DNA from: Erwinia pyrifoliae DSM 12163
GTDB lineage: Bacteria > Pseudomonadota > Gammaproteobacteria > Enterobacterales > Enterobacteriaceae
DNA: 64,000 nucleotides
Reading direction: 5' to 3'
Assembly (NCBI RefSeq): GCF_000026985.1
Contig: NC_017390.1
Coordinates: 1,378,314 to 1,442,313, forward strand
This document shows positions 51,668-60,204 of the stretch, piece by piece (the stretch's first letter is position 1; every line of letters starts with the position of its first letter). The translations under genes and the position numbers were made by a program. A model generated the notes under the pieces. That model had not been told where the DNA came from and did no database searches. It saw only the letters and a list, made by a program, of their open reading frames with translations.

Positions 51668-51853
51668 CCCCCGCTTGTTTTGTGGTCAGATGCCCACTTT
51701 TTCAGCCCTTATGTGATGTCGGTATAGGTTGTTCTGAATGAAAAGTGACGGCCTTTTACCGTGAAATGCGTGGATCTGGCGAGTGCGGATCACCAGCTGC
51801 AGGCCTGCGCGGAGGTGTCGCTGACGCGCCGCGTGCCGACGCTGGCTGGCTGA
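51668..51853 (+). pseudogene. yfcF: Remnant of glutathione transferase gene yfcF
   Basis: In one frame the DNA reads PLVLWSDAHFFSPYVMSV, stop, VVLNEK, stop, RPFTVKCVDLASADH, and a little later SLTRRVPTLAG, stop. This follows E. coli YfcF (LWSDAHFFSPYVLSAWVAL...TRRVPLL) over about 55 residues. The first stop, TAG, replaces the Trp codon TGG and the second, TGA, replaces a Gly codon; the remaining three quarters of the gene are gone. yfcF lies in this part of the E. coli chromosome. No other gene is seen in 51467-51985; a 60-codon frame before it (ending at 51667) has no recognisable family. Confidence 0.75.
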
Positions 51854-51985
51854 CCACGGATAGCGCACAAATTGGAGATTGCTTCATACGCGGTTACACA
51901 TTAATTTAGTGCGGCTCGCGCTATCAAGCGCGAAGACGAATGATTTAACTTTGCGCCAGGCGCCAGAACAAAAAAAGGGTTACGG

Positions 51986-52516
51986 ATGGTGGAGCAAGAT
52001 CAGGGCACGGAGTGGGTGGATATCGTTAACGAAGATAACGAGGTGATTGCACAATCCAGCCGTGCACAGATGCGGGCGCAGTGTTTGCGCCATCGCGCAA
52101 CCTACATCGTGGTTCACGACGGCATGGGTAAGATTCTGGTACAGCGACGTACTGAAAACAAAGACTTTATGCCGGGCATGCTGGATGCCACGGCGGGTGG
52201 GGTGGTACAGAGCGGCGAAGAGATGCTGGCATCGGCGCGGCGTGAGGCGGAAGAAGAACTGGGCATTGCCGCAGTGCCGTTTGCCGGGCATGGCCAGTTT
52301 TACTATGAAGATGCGCACTGCCGGGTATGGGGCGGGTTATTCAGCTGCGTGTCTCACGGCCCGTTTGCGATGCAGGAAGAAGAGGTGGATGAAATTTTCT
52401 GGATGACGCCGGAAGAGATCACCGCCCGCTGCGATGAGTTTACCGCAGACTCGTTGAAGGCGCTGTCGCTGTGGCTGACGCGCAACAACGAGTCCGGGCG
52501 CGCCGCCCAGCAGTAA
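51986..52516 (+). CDS. yfcD: Nudix hydrolase YfcD
   Basis: A 176-residue Nudix-family hydrolase with the complete box [20 protein letters not shown] (Gx5Ex7REUxEExGU pattern). Sequence resembles E. coli YfcD throughout ([38 protein letters not shown]). Substrate not established. Followed by a clear terminator. Confidence 0.95.
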   Translation: MVEQDQGTEWVDIVNEDNEVIAQSSRAQMRAQCLRHRATYIVVHDGMGKILVQRRTENKDFMPGMLDATAGGVVQSGEEMLASARREAEEELGIAAVPFAGHGQFYYEDAHCRVWGGLFSCVSHGPFAMQEEEVDEIFWMTPEEITARCDEFTADSLKALSLWLTRNNESGRAAQQ

Positions 52517-52522
52517 CTATCG

Positions 52523-52555
52523 GCGATGGTGCCACCAGCGCGCACCATCGCTTTT
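52523..52555 (+). terminator. Terminator after yfcD
   Basis: GCGATGGTGC (52523-52532) pairs perfectly with GCACCATCGC (52542-52551) around nine bases, followed by TTTT. It separates yfcD from the convergent permease genes. Confidence 0.85.
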
Positions 52556-52578
52556 AACCCGCTTACCCGGTGACGGGT

Positions 52579-53406
52579 TCAGTGTGCCGGAGCGGACTGG
52601 CGCATTTTCTCACCACGGCGGCGCAACATCTCCATGACGATCAGCAGGATCAGCGAAGCGCCGATCATCAGGCTGGCTGCGGCGGCAATGGTGGGGTCAA
52701 GGTTTTCACGGATACCGGCAAACATCTGGATCGGCAGCGTGCGCTGGCTTGGGCTGGCGAGAAACAGCGTCACTACCACCTCGTCAAATGATGCCGCAAA
52801 GGCAAACAGCGCGCCGGAAAACACCCCCGGAGCAATCAGCGGCAGCGTCACCTTACGAAATACCCGCAGCGGTGAAGCCCCGAGGCTGGCAGCGGCGCGT
52901 GACAGATTAGTATCGTAGCTTTTTAACACCGCCACCACGGTGATCACCACAAAGGGCACGCCGAGCAGCGCGTGTGCCAGCACCAGACCAAGATAGCTGT
53001 TAAGCAGTGAAAGCCTGGCGAAAAAAAAGAACATGCCAACGGCAATAATCACCACCGGGGCGACCATCGGCGAGATGATAATCGCCATTACTACCCCTTT
53101 GCCCCTGAATTCACCGCGCACCAGCCCCATCGCCGCCAGCACCCCGAGCGCCGTTGCCAGCAGGGTAGCCAGCGGCGCAATCAGCAGGCTGTTACCCAGC
53201 GCGCCCAGCCACTCCTGCGAATGGAAGAAGGTTCGATACCAGCGCAGCGAGAAGCCGCTAAGCGGGTAGCTGAGAAACGAGCTGGCGTTAAACGACAGCG
53301 GCACGATGGTCAGTACGGGGACAATCAGAAACAGTAACACCGCCGCCGCATAGAAGTTAAACAGGCCTTTCCACAGGCGCAGGATCAGAGTGCCTTGTTG
53401 TCGCAT
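52579..53406 (-). CDS. Polyamine/GABA-type ABC importer permease (PotC-like)
   Basis: A 275-residue permease of the polyamine/opine/iron family with six hydrophobic segments and the EAA loop NLSRAAASLGASPLRVFRKV. An AAGGAG ribosome site precedes the ATG. Third gene of a run SBP-permease-permease read leftward, 10 bases after the larger permease. Substrate is inferred only from family and the neighbouring aminotransferase. Confidence 0.9.
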   Translation of the reverse strand: MRQQGTLILRLWKGLFNFYAAAVLLFLIVPVLTIVPLSFNASSFLSYPLSGFSLRWYRTFFHSQEWLGALGNSLLIAPLATLLATALGVLAAMGLVRGEFRGKGVVMAIIISPMVAPVVIIAVGMFFFFARLSLLNSYLGLVLAHALLGVPFVVITVVAVLKSYDTNLSRAAASLGASPLRVFRKVTLPLIAPGVFSGALFAFAASFDEVVVTLFLASPSQRTLPIQMFAGIRENLDPTIAAAASLMIGASLILLIVMEMLRRRGEKMRQSAPAH

Positions 53407-53416
53407 CAGAATCTCC

Positions 53417-54685
53417 TTAATGGGCTGCCGCTTCGGCAGAGGTACGGGTCACGCGTACGTAGACGATATAGAGCAGCAGGACGATAACCAGCAGCTGGCT
53501 ACCCAGCGCCGCAGCCATCCCCCAGTTCATCGTGCTGTTAGTAAAGAAGGCGACGAAGTAGCTCACCATCTGGTCGTCCGGCCCGCCCAGCAGGGCAGGG
53601 GTGACGTAGTAGCCGATCGCCATCATAAACACCAGCAGCGCACCGGCGGCGATGCCGGTATAGGTTTGCGGCACGTAGACGCGCCAGAAAGCGACAAACG
53701 GATGTGCGCCGAGCGAGACGGCGGCGCGTACGTAGGCGGGCGAGATGCCTTTCATCACCGCATAAAGCGGCAGTACGATAAACGGCAGCAAAATATGGGT
53801 CATGGAGATAAACACGCCGATGCGGTTAAATACCATCGTCAGGGGATGGTCGATAATGCCGGTGGCCATCAGGGCGCGATTGATCAGGCCGCCGGACTGC
53901 AACAGCACAATCCAGCTGGCGGTACGCACGATAAGGGAAGTCCAGAACGGCAGCAGCACGAGGATCATCAACAGATTAGCGCGGTTAGCGGGCTGCTTTG
54001 CCAGCCACCAGGCCAGCGGGTAGCCGATGCCGACACACAGCAACGTCACCACCGTTGCCATCCACAGCGTGCGCAGCAGCACATTGACATACAGCGCCTG
54101 GTCAGCTGGCAGCGGCCGTTCGACGCCGGTTTTTGCGTCCACTTTTCGGTCAAACACCGACAGCAGATAGTAGCTGGTCACCGGGTTAGCCACGCGTTTC
54201 AGGGTTTGCCAGGTGCTCAGTTCGCCCCATAACGGCTGTCTGGCGACCAGAGCCGCTTTCACCCCGCTGCCGGAGGCGGGCACCAGCCGTGGAGCGGTCA
54301 TAATCAGGCGGCGGTAGCTGGCGTCTTCGTAGCTCAGACGTTTGGCGATGATCGCCAGGCGGCCGTCTTTACGCGCGGCGATAAGCTCTTCCCCAAGGAC
54401 CGCGAACAGCGCCTCGTCCGGCAGGGTTTTTCCCGACCACTGTTGCAGCGCGGCACTGGTCTGCGGCAGGTTGTCATGCAGTTGCGGATTATCGACGCTT
54501 TTACTCAGAATGGAGATGATGGGAAACAGAAAACAGACCACCACGAAAACCAGCAGCGGCGCAATCAGCAGCAGGGAGCGCCGGGTTTTTAGCCCATCGG
54601 CCTGGCGCAGGCGCTGATGGAGGTCGGGCAACGCCGCCCCGTCAGTCGGGGGGACAGAGGGGGCCATCACGAGGTTTTGACTCAT
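53417..54685 (-). CDS. Polyamine/GABA-type ABC importer permease (PotB-like)
   Basis: A 422-residue permease, longer than PotB because of a roughly 150-residue soluble periplasmic insertion between the first and second membrane helices (about residues 60-195), a feature of some opine/polyamine permeases. The EAA loop AYVRAAVSLGAHPFVAFWRV is intact. GGAAG lies before the start. Pairs with the smaller downstream permease. Confidence 0.88.
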   Translation of the reverse strand: MSQNLVMAPSVPPTDGAALPDLHQRLRQADGLKTRRSLLLIAPLLVFVVVCFLFPIISILSKSVDNPQLHDNLPQTSAALQQWSGKTLPDEALFAVLGEELIAARKDGRLAIIAKRLSYEDASYRRLIMTAPRLVPASGSGVKAALVARQPLWGELSTWQTLKRVANPVTSYYLLSVFDRKVDAKTGVERPLPADQALYVNVLLRTLWMATVVTLLCVGIGYPLAWWLAKQPANRANLLMILVLLPFWTSLIVRTASWIVLLQSGGLINRALMATGIIDHPLTMVFNRIGVFISMTHILLPFIVLPLYAVMKGISPAYVRAAVSLGAHPFVAFWRVYVPQTYTGIAAGALLVFMMAIGYYVTPALLGGPDDQMVSYFVAFFTNSTMNWGMAAALGSQLLVIVLLLYIVYVRVTRTSAEAAAH

Positions 54686-54745
54686 AGCTGCTTCCTTATA
54701 GGTTTGATGGCCGCTGTCACCCGGCCGGGGCTACCCTGATGGCTT

Positions 54746-55771
54746 TTACCTGGCGGCCCACGCATTGAAACGCTGCTCCAGATCCTCGCCGTGTTCCAGC
54801 CAGAAGCTGCTGTTGACCTGCAACGAGACGGCGAGGTTTTCCGGCGCGGTGGGCAGCTTGCTCAGCCGCTGTGGGGTGAGCAGTGGGTTGGTATTGATAT
54901 TGGTCGGGCCATAGGGGATATTTTCGGCATACACTTTCTGGTTTTCCGCCCGATTGCTGAAGGCAATAAACTGTTCCGCCAGCGCCTTATGTTTTGAGCC
55001 TTTGACGATCGCCCAGTTGTCGAGATCATAAAGCGCACCGTCCCAGACAATGTTGAAGTTATGGCCCTCGTCCTGTGCGGCGCCAATGCGGCCGTTATAA
55101 GCCGAACTCATCACCACATCACCAGATACCAGCCACTGCAGCGGCTGTGCGCCCGATTCCCACCACTGAATATGGGGCTTCAGCTGGTCGAGTTTTTTAA
55201 ACGCGCGTTCCACCCCGGCAGGGGTAGCCAGCACGCGGTAAACCTCTTCGCGTTTTACGCCGTCGGCCAGCAGCGCAATTTCCAGCGTGTATTTCGCGCT
55301 TTTGCGCAGTGCGCGCTTGCCGGGAAACGTGTTGACATCCCAGAAATCGGCCCAGCTTTTCGGGCCGGTTTTCAGCCTGCTGGCGTCATAAGTCAGGGCG
55401 GTGAACCAGACGAATATCCCGGCACCGCACTCGCTGACCGCAGCGGGCATAAAATCGGCTTTATTACCCAGCTTGCCCCAGTCCAGCGTTTCCAGCAGCC
55501 CCTCTTCGCAGCCGCGTTGCAGCTCGGGGGTTTCCATCTCCACCAGGTCCCAGCCGACCTGGCCGGTTTCCACCATCGCACGCAAACGCGCCATTTCACC
55601 GTTGTATTCGCCCGCTTCAATACTGCCTTTACCTGCTGCCGTAAACGGCTTGTAGAACGCTTTCTCCTGGGCGGCTTTATTGGTGCCGCCAAAGGAGACC
55701 ACCGTCAGGCTCTCGGCCTGTGCCTGTAGCGCAAACATGGCGATAGTCATTGCTGCCAGTTTCTTAACCAT
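54746..55771 (-). CDS. Periplasmic solute-binding protein (PotD-like)
   Basis: A 341-residue binding protein of the polyamine/GABA-type extracellular family. The Sec signal ends near LQAQA, followed by ESLTVVSFGGTNKAAQEKAF and WDLVEMETPELQRGC, typical of this group. The start is the ATG seven bases after AAGGTG; GTG two codons earlier is an in-frame alternative. First gene after gabT in the leftward run. Confidence 0.88.
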   Translation of the reverse strand: MVKKLAAMTIAMFALQAQAESLTVVSFGGTNKAAQEKAFYKPFTAAGKGSIEAGEYNGEMARLRAMVETGQVGWDLVEMETPELQRGCEEGLLETLDWGKLGNKADFMPAAVSECGAGIFVWFTALTYDASRLKTGPKSWADFWDVNTFPGKRALRKSAKYTLEIALLADGVKREEVYRVLATPAGVERAFKKLDQLKPHIQWWESGAQPLQWLVSGDVVMSSAYNGRIGAAQDEGHNFNIVWDGALYDLDNWAIVKGSKHKALAEQFIAFSNRAENQKVYAENIPYGPTNINTNPLLTPQRLSKLPTAPENLAVSLQVNSSFWLEHGEDLEQRFNAWAAR

Positions 55772-55828
55772 ACTCACCTTCTGATTGTTTTATATTTATC
55801 GATGCAGTTTTCGTGTTACCCGATGGTT

Positions 55829-57091
55829 TCAGTCGCGCAACAGTGAACCGAGCAGATTAAGGGCCGCTTTGAACTGTGCATCGGGGATGGTTAGGGGGTA
55901 GAGGAAGCGAATAACGTTGCCGTGCACGCCGCAGGTCAGCAGAATTAACCCCTGCTCCAGCGCACGCTGCTGGATGCCGCGTGCAATGGCGGCAGAGGGC
56001 TTGCCGCTGAGTGGGTCGTTAAACTCGGCCGCCACCATTGAACCGCGCGCGCGCACTTCCGCCAGCGCCGGGCAGCCGCTGGTATTCAGGGTTTCTACCA
56101 GCTCCGCGCCGAGGCGTAAGGCACGGGCGCACAGCTGCTCATCTTCAATCACTTCCAGCACCGCCAGCGCGGCGGCGATCGCCAGCGGGTTACCGGCGTA
56201 GGTGCCCCCCAGCCCGCCAGGCTCCGGCGCATCCATCAGTTCGGCGCGGCCGCTTACCGCAGAAATCGGCAGGCCACCGCCGAGGCTTTTCGCCATCGTC
56301 ATCAGGTCAGGTTGGGCATCCGGGTAGTATTCGCTGGCAAACAGCTTTCCACTGCGCGCAAAGCCGGTCTGGATCTCGTCGGCGATCATCAGGATACCGT
56401 GCTGGTCACACAGTTTGCGCAGCGCGCTGACGAAGGCTTCAGGCGCAATATTAAAGCCGCCTTCGCCCTGAATCGGCTCATAGATGATGGCGGCAACCTG
56501 CTGCGGACTGATATCGCATTTGAACAGGGTTTCCAGGCTCTGCAGCGCATCTTCCACGCTGTAACCATGCAACGCATTTGGGTATCGGGCGTGAAACACC
56601 GATGCGGGAAACGGACCAAAACCGGTTTTGTACGGCGTCACTTTGCCGGTCAGGCTCAGCGTCAACAGCGTGCGGCCGTGGAAGGCTCCGCTAAAGGCGA
56701 TTACGCCCGGGCGACCGGTGGCGGCGCGGGCGATTTTCACCGCGTTTTCCACCGCTTCAGCGCCGCTGGAGAAAAAGGTGGTTTTACACGGCCCGGCGAT
56801 GGGAACCCGCTGGTTAAGCTGTTCGGCGAGACGGATGTAATTCTCGTAGGGGATCACCTGGTAAGCGGTATGGGTAAAGCACGCCAGCTGGGCGCTGACC
56901 GCTGCCATCACTTTCGGGTGGCGGTGGCCGGTGTTGAGCACGGCTATGCCGGCGGTAAAGTCGGTGTACTCGCGTCCCTGCTGATCCCACAGCGTGGCGT
57001 TTTCCGCTTTGGCAGCGTAGAAATCGCACATTACGCCCACGCCTCGTGGGGTGGCATTCAGGCGGCGTTTTTCTGTTTCACGGTTGTTCAT
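55829..57091 (-). CDS. gabT: 4-aminobutyrate-type aminotransferase GabT
   Basis: Class III PLP aminotransferase of 420 residues that would convert GABA (or a diamine-derived omega-amine) to its semialdehyde. The cofactor lysine is in LMTMAKSLGGGLPISAV (Lys268, as in E. coli GabT); GAEAVENAVKIARAATGRPG and IADEIQTGFARSG are conserved. AAGGGAT precedes the ATG. It heads the leftward gabT-SBP-permease-permease run and is divergent from a MocR regulator, as gabT often is from gabR. Confidence 0.92.
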   Translation of the reverse strand: MNNRETEKRRLNATPRGVGVMCDFYAAKAENATLWDQQGREYTDFTAGIAVLNTGHRHPKVMAAVSAQLACFTHTAYQVIPYENYIRLAEQLNQRVPIAGPCKTTFFSSGAEAVENAVKIARAATGRPGVIAFSGAFHGRTLLTLSLTGKVTPYKTGFGPFPASVFHARYPNALHGYSVEDALQSLETLFKCDISPQQVAAIIYEPIQGEGGFNIAPEAFVSALRKLCDQHGILMIADEIQTGFARSGKLFASEYYPDAQPDLMTMAKSLGGGLPISAVSGRAELMDAPEPGGLGGTYAGNPLAIAAALAVLEVIEDEQLCARALRLGAELVETLNTSGCPALAEVRARGSMVAAEFNDPLSGKPSAAIARGIQQRALEQGLILLTCGVHGNVIRFLYPLTIPDAQFKAALNLLGSLLRD

Positions 57092-57209
57092 GGTTTATCC
57101 CTTAGCAAAATTTGACGCGGGCTTTCCCCGTGGTGACTTCAGGCCGCTTCTGTGTGCCGTTGTCATGCTATCTGAGACGGGTATTAACGCCACGCACGCC
57201 GGGTACTTC

Positions 57210-57240
57210 TTGCTTTTTAGCCTTTTCAGGGTTTTATAAT
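57210..57240 (+). promoter_or_regulatory. Likely promoter in the gabT-regulator gap
   Basis: TATAAT at 57235-57240 is a perfect -10, preceded at 19 bases by TTGCTT (57210-57215), 36 bases before the regulator start. The 184-base divergent gap should also hold the gabT promoter and the regulator's operator, but no clear repeated element was found. Confidence 0.45.
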
Positions 57241-57275
57241 CCAGAGCCAGTTTTTAAAATTTCAAGGAACCAATT

Positions 57276-58757
57276 TTGCTAACCTTACTCGGTGACCTGC
57301 TGGCGCACCGCCTGGCGCGGAACCTTAACGGTACGCTGGGCAAGCGTTTGTATGATGCATTGCAGTGCGCCATTCAGGATGGCTCCATCGCCACCGGCAG
57401 CCGCCTGCCCGCCTCACGCGATCTGGCCAAAGACCTGTCGGTATCGCGCAATACGGTACTGACCGCCTACGAGCAGCTGCAGTCGGAGGGCTATCTGCAA
57501 ACCCGTGCCGGCAGTGGCACCTACGTCTGTGATTCGTTACCGGAAAGCGCGCCTGAAGTGGATAACCCGCCGCCAGCCGCCGGGCGGACGTATAACTTTG
57601 TGCGCTTCTCCAGCCGGGGGGCGCGCCTGCTGGCACGTAGTGGGGCGGGGCGGCACCAGTGGGGCGCATTTATGCCCGGCGTACCGGACGTTAGCCATAT
57701 GCCGCATGATATCTGGCGCAAAATTCGTCTGCGCATCAGCCGCCGCATGCCGGAGGAGGCGCTGAGCTACTCCGGCCACGGCGGATGCCTGCCACTGCAG
57801 CAGGCGCTGGCGGACTATCTGCGGGTGATCCGCTCGGTTAACTGTACGCCGGAGCAGATCCTGATCACCGCCGGAACCCATCAGTCGCTGGATCTGCTGG
57901 CGAAAATGCTCTGCGATCCCGGTGACCGGGCGTGGATTGAGGAACCGGGCTACTGGGGCATCCGCAACGTGCTGGCGGTTAACGGCATTGAGCTGCTGCC
58001 GACCGAGGTGGACGAACAGGGCATGATGCTGCCCGCCTTGAGCGGTGAGGCGCGGCCGCCGCGTCTGATTTGCGTTACGCCTTCGCATCAGTACCCGCTG
58101 GGTTCAGTGATGAGCCTGCAACGCCGTCATCAGCTGCTGGCGCTGGCAAAAAGCATTGGCAGCTGGGTGGTGGAGGATGACTACGACGGCGAGTTTCGCT
58201 TTGCCGAAACGCCGATCCCGGCGTTGCAGGGGCTGGCACCCGATGCCCCGGTGATTTATCTCGGGACTTTCAGCAAAACCCTTTACCCCGGCCTGCGACT
58301 GAGCTACATGGTGGTGCCTAAGCCGCTGGCGGCACGGATGAAAATGGCCCATTCTGAGCTGTACCGGGGCGGTAACGGTCTGGAGCAGCTGACGCTGGCC
58401 GAGTTTATTCGAGAAGGGCATTACGCCGCGCACGTACGGCGCATGCGCCAGTTGTACAGCCGCCGTCGCGCCGCGTTGGTGCGCGTTATCCGGGAAAATC
58501 TGGGGGAAAGCTTTATTGCCCGGCAGAGTAACGCCGGGCTGCATCTGATCCTCGCGCTGCCGGATAACATCGATGACGTGGCGCTCAGCGCCGAGCTGGA
58601 ACAGAATGGCGTACTGACGCGCCCGCTGTCGGCTTATTACCTGCTGGGCGCCACGCGGCGCGGGCTGCTGCTGGGCTATGCCTGCGTGGATGAGCAGCAG
58701 ATGGCGGAGAAGTTCGCCCCGATCCTCGCCTGCCTGGCGCGCCGCCTGCAAAACTGA
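57276..58757 (+). CDS. MocR-family regulator (GabR/PdxR-like)
   Basis: A 493-residue GntR winged-helix/aminotransferase-fold fusion. The DNA-binding part covers about residues 20-85 (LYDALQCAIQDGSIATGSRL, LSVSRNTVLTAYEQLQSEGY); the PLP lysine is in LGTFSKTLYPGLRLSY (Lys334), with EDDYDGEF. It starts with TTG after AAGGAA. Divergence from gabT suggests it activates the GABA/polyamine genes in response to a GABA-PLP adduct, as GabR does; this is inference. Confidence 0.9.
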   Translation: MLTLLGDLLAHRLARNLNGTLGKRLYDALQCAIQDGSIATGSRLPASRDLAKDLSVSRNTVLTAYEQLQSEGYLQTRAGSGTYVCDSLPESAPEVDNPPPAAGRTYNFVRFSSRGARLLARSGAGRHQWGAFMPGVPDVSHMPHDIWRKIRLRISRRMPEEALSYSGHGGCLPLQQALADYLRVIRSVNCTPEQILITAGTHQSLDLLAKMLCDPGDRAWIEEPGYWGIRNVLAVNGIELLPTEVDEQGMMLPALSGEARPPRLICVTPSHQYPLGSVMSLQRRHQLLALAKSIGSWVVEDDYDGEFRFAETPIPALQGLAPDAPVIYLGTFSKTLYPGLRLSYMVVPKPLAARMKMAHSELYRGGNGLEQLTLAEFIREGHYAAHVRRMRQLYSRRRAALVRVIRENLGESFIARQSNAGLHLILALPDNIDDVALSAELEQNGVLTRPLSAYYLLGATRRGLLLGYACVDEQQMAEKFAPILACLARRLQN

Positions 58758-59026
58758 TTGCACCGTGCTGGTGCAGGCCGTTCAACTGGCCTGATTGCGC
58801 ACGGTTTTCTGTGATGTATTTTGGTGCAAGATTAAAAAGGCGATATAAAACAATAGCCTGCCAGGTTCTTCTTTCAGGCTTTTTTTTATTGATTTCGCAA
58901 ATTCTGCTTGTCGGAACGAAATTTGTTGTGGTAGAGCTAAAAAGAGCCTCCCGACAGATGCGCCCGGTTTCAGTGATGCACAAAGCGCGCCCGGGATGAT
59001 GTTTCCCCGTTTGACGAGAGAATGCG

Positions 59027-60112
59027 ATGAGACAACTGGTGAGTTTTAGACATATCAAAAAGAGCTACGACGGCGAAAAGCTGGTGGTGCGCAATCTGAA
59101 CCTGGACGTGCAGGAGGGGGAGTTTCTCACCCTTTTGGGGCCTTCCGGGTCGGGGAAAACCACCAGCCTGATGATGCTGGCCGGTTTTGAAACCCCGACC
59201 GATGGCGAAATTTTTCTGCGCGATAAGCCGCTGCATACCCTGCCACCGCACCAGCGCGATATCGGCATGGTTTTCCAGAATTACGCGCTGTTTCCCCATA
59301 TGACGGTGGCGGAAAACCTGGCGTTTCCCCTGTCTGTCCGCAAGATGAGCAAGTGCGATATCAAACAGCGCGTGGCGCGTATTCTTGACATGATCAAGCT
59401 GACCTCGCTGGCCGATCGCTACCCGGCGCAGATGTCCGGTGGCCAACAGCAGCGCGTGGCGCTGGCGCGAGCGCTGGTGTTTGAACCGAAGCTGGTGCTG
59501 ATGGATGAACCCCTGGGGGCGCTGGATAAGCAGCTGCGTGAACATATGCAGCTGGAGATTAAACAGCTGCATGAGCTGCTCGGGCTGACCATTGTCTATG
59601 TCACCCACGATCAGAGCGAAGCGATGACCATGTCGGACCGGGTGGCGGTATTCAACGACGGCATGATCCAGCAGATAGACAGCCCGGGCAAGCTCTATGA
59701 GCAGCCAGCCAATGCCTTTGTCGCGCAGTTTATCGGCGAAAATAACAGCCTGCTGGCCACGCAAATTTCTGCCAATGGCGACTATTATCGCATGCGGCTG
59801 GACGACGGCAGCGAGCTGGATGCGCTGAAGGTGCGGCCAGGTTCGCCGGGTAAAAAAATGCAGCTCAGCATCCGCCCGGAACGGATTAACGTCAATGCGC
59901 CACAGCCGGGCGATGGGCAGCTTAAAGCGCGCATTCAGCAGTTTATCTACCTGGGCGATCATGTGCGTATGCTGACCGAGGTGGCGGGGCAGGGCAACTT
60001 TATGGTCAAGCTGTCACCGGACAAAATGGACGGCCGCTGGCGGGCGGGCAGTGAAGTGATGCTGTCGTGGCAGCCGCAGCATTTGCGGGCGCTGGATGTG
60101 GTGCTGCAATAG
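59027..60112 (+). CDS. Polyamine/GABA-type ABC importer ATPase (PotA-like)
   Basis: A 361-residue ATPase with Walker A GPSGSGKT (residues 38-45), signature [14 protein letters not shown], Walker B VLMDEPLGALDKQ and a C-terminal TOBE domain (from about residue 285). It most likely powers the permease pair across the cluster, which lacks an ATPase of its own; the separation by gabT and the regulator and the opposite strand are unusual. 269 bases separate it from the regulator, without a gene. Confidence 0.92.
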   Translation: MRQLVSFRHIKKSYDGEKLVVRNLNLDVQEGEFLTLLGPSGSGKTTSLMMLAGFETPTDGEIFLRDKPLHTLPPHQRDIGMVFQNYALFPHMTVAENLAFPLSVRKMSKCDIKQRVARILDMIKLTSLADRYPAQMSGGQQQRVALARALVFEPKLVLMDEPLGALDKQLREHMQLEIKQLHELLGLTIVYVTHDQSEAMTMSDRVAVFNDGMIQQIDSPGKLYEQPANAFVAQFIGENNSLLATQISANGDYYRMRLDDGSELDALKVRPGSPGKKMQLSIRPERINVNAPQPGDGQLKARIQQFIYLGDHVRMLTEVAGQGNFMVKLSPDKMDGRWRAGSEVMLSWQPQHLRALDVVLQ

Positions 60113-60173
60113 ATAAAAAAACGAGCCTTGAAGCAGGCCCGCTCCGCTGTGGGGGGAATAACCCGATGCGGTG

Positions 60174-60197
60174 CGGGCGATGCATGTGCATCGCCCG
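60174..60197. terminator. Palindromic hairpin between the ATPase gene and pta
   Basis: CGGGCGATGCA (60174-60184) pairs perfectly with TGCATCGCCCG (60187-60197) across TG. It sits between two convergent genes. U-tracts are weak on both strands. Confidence 0.6.
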
Positions 60198-60204
60198 TTA
60201 TGGC

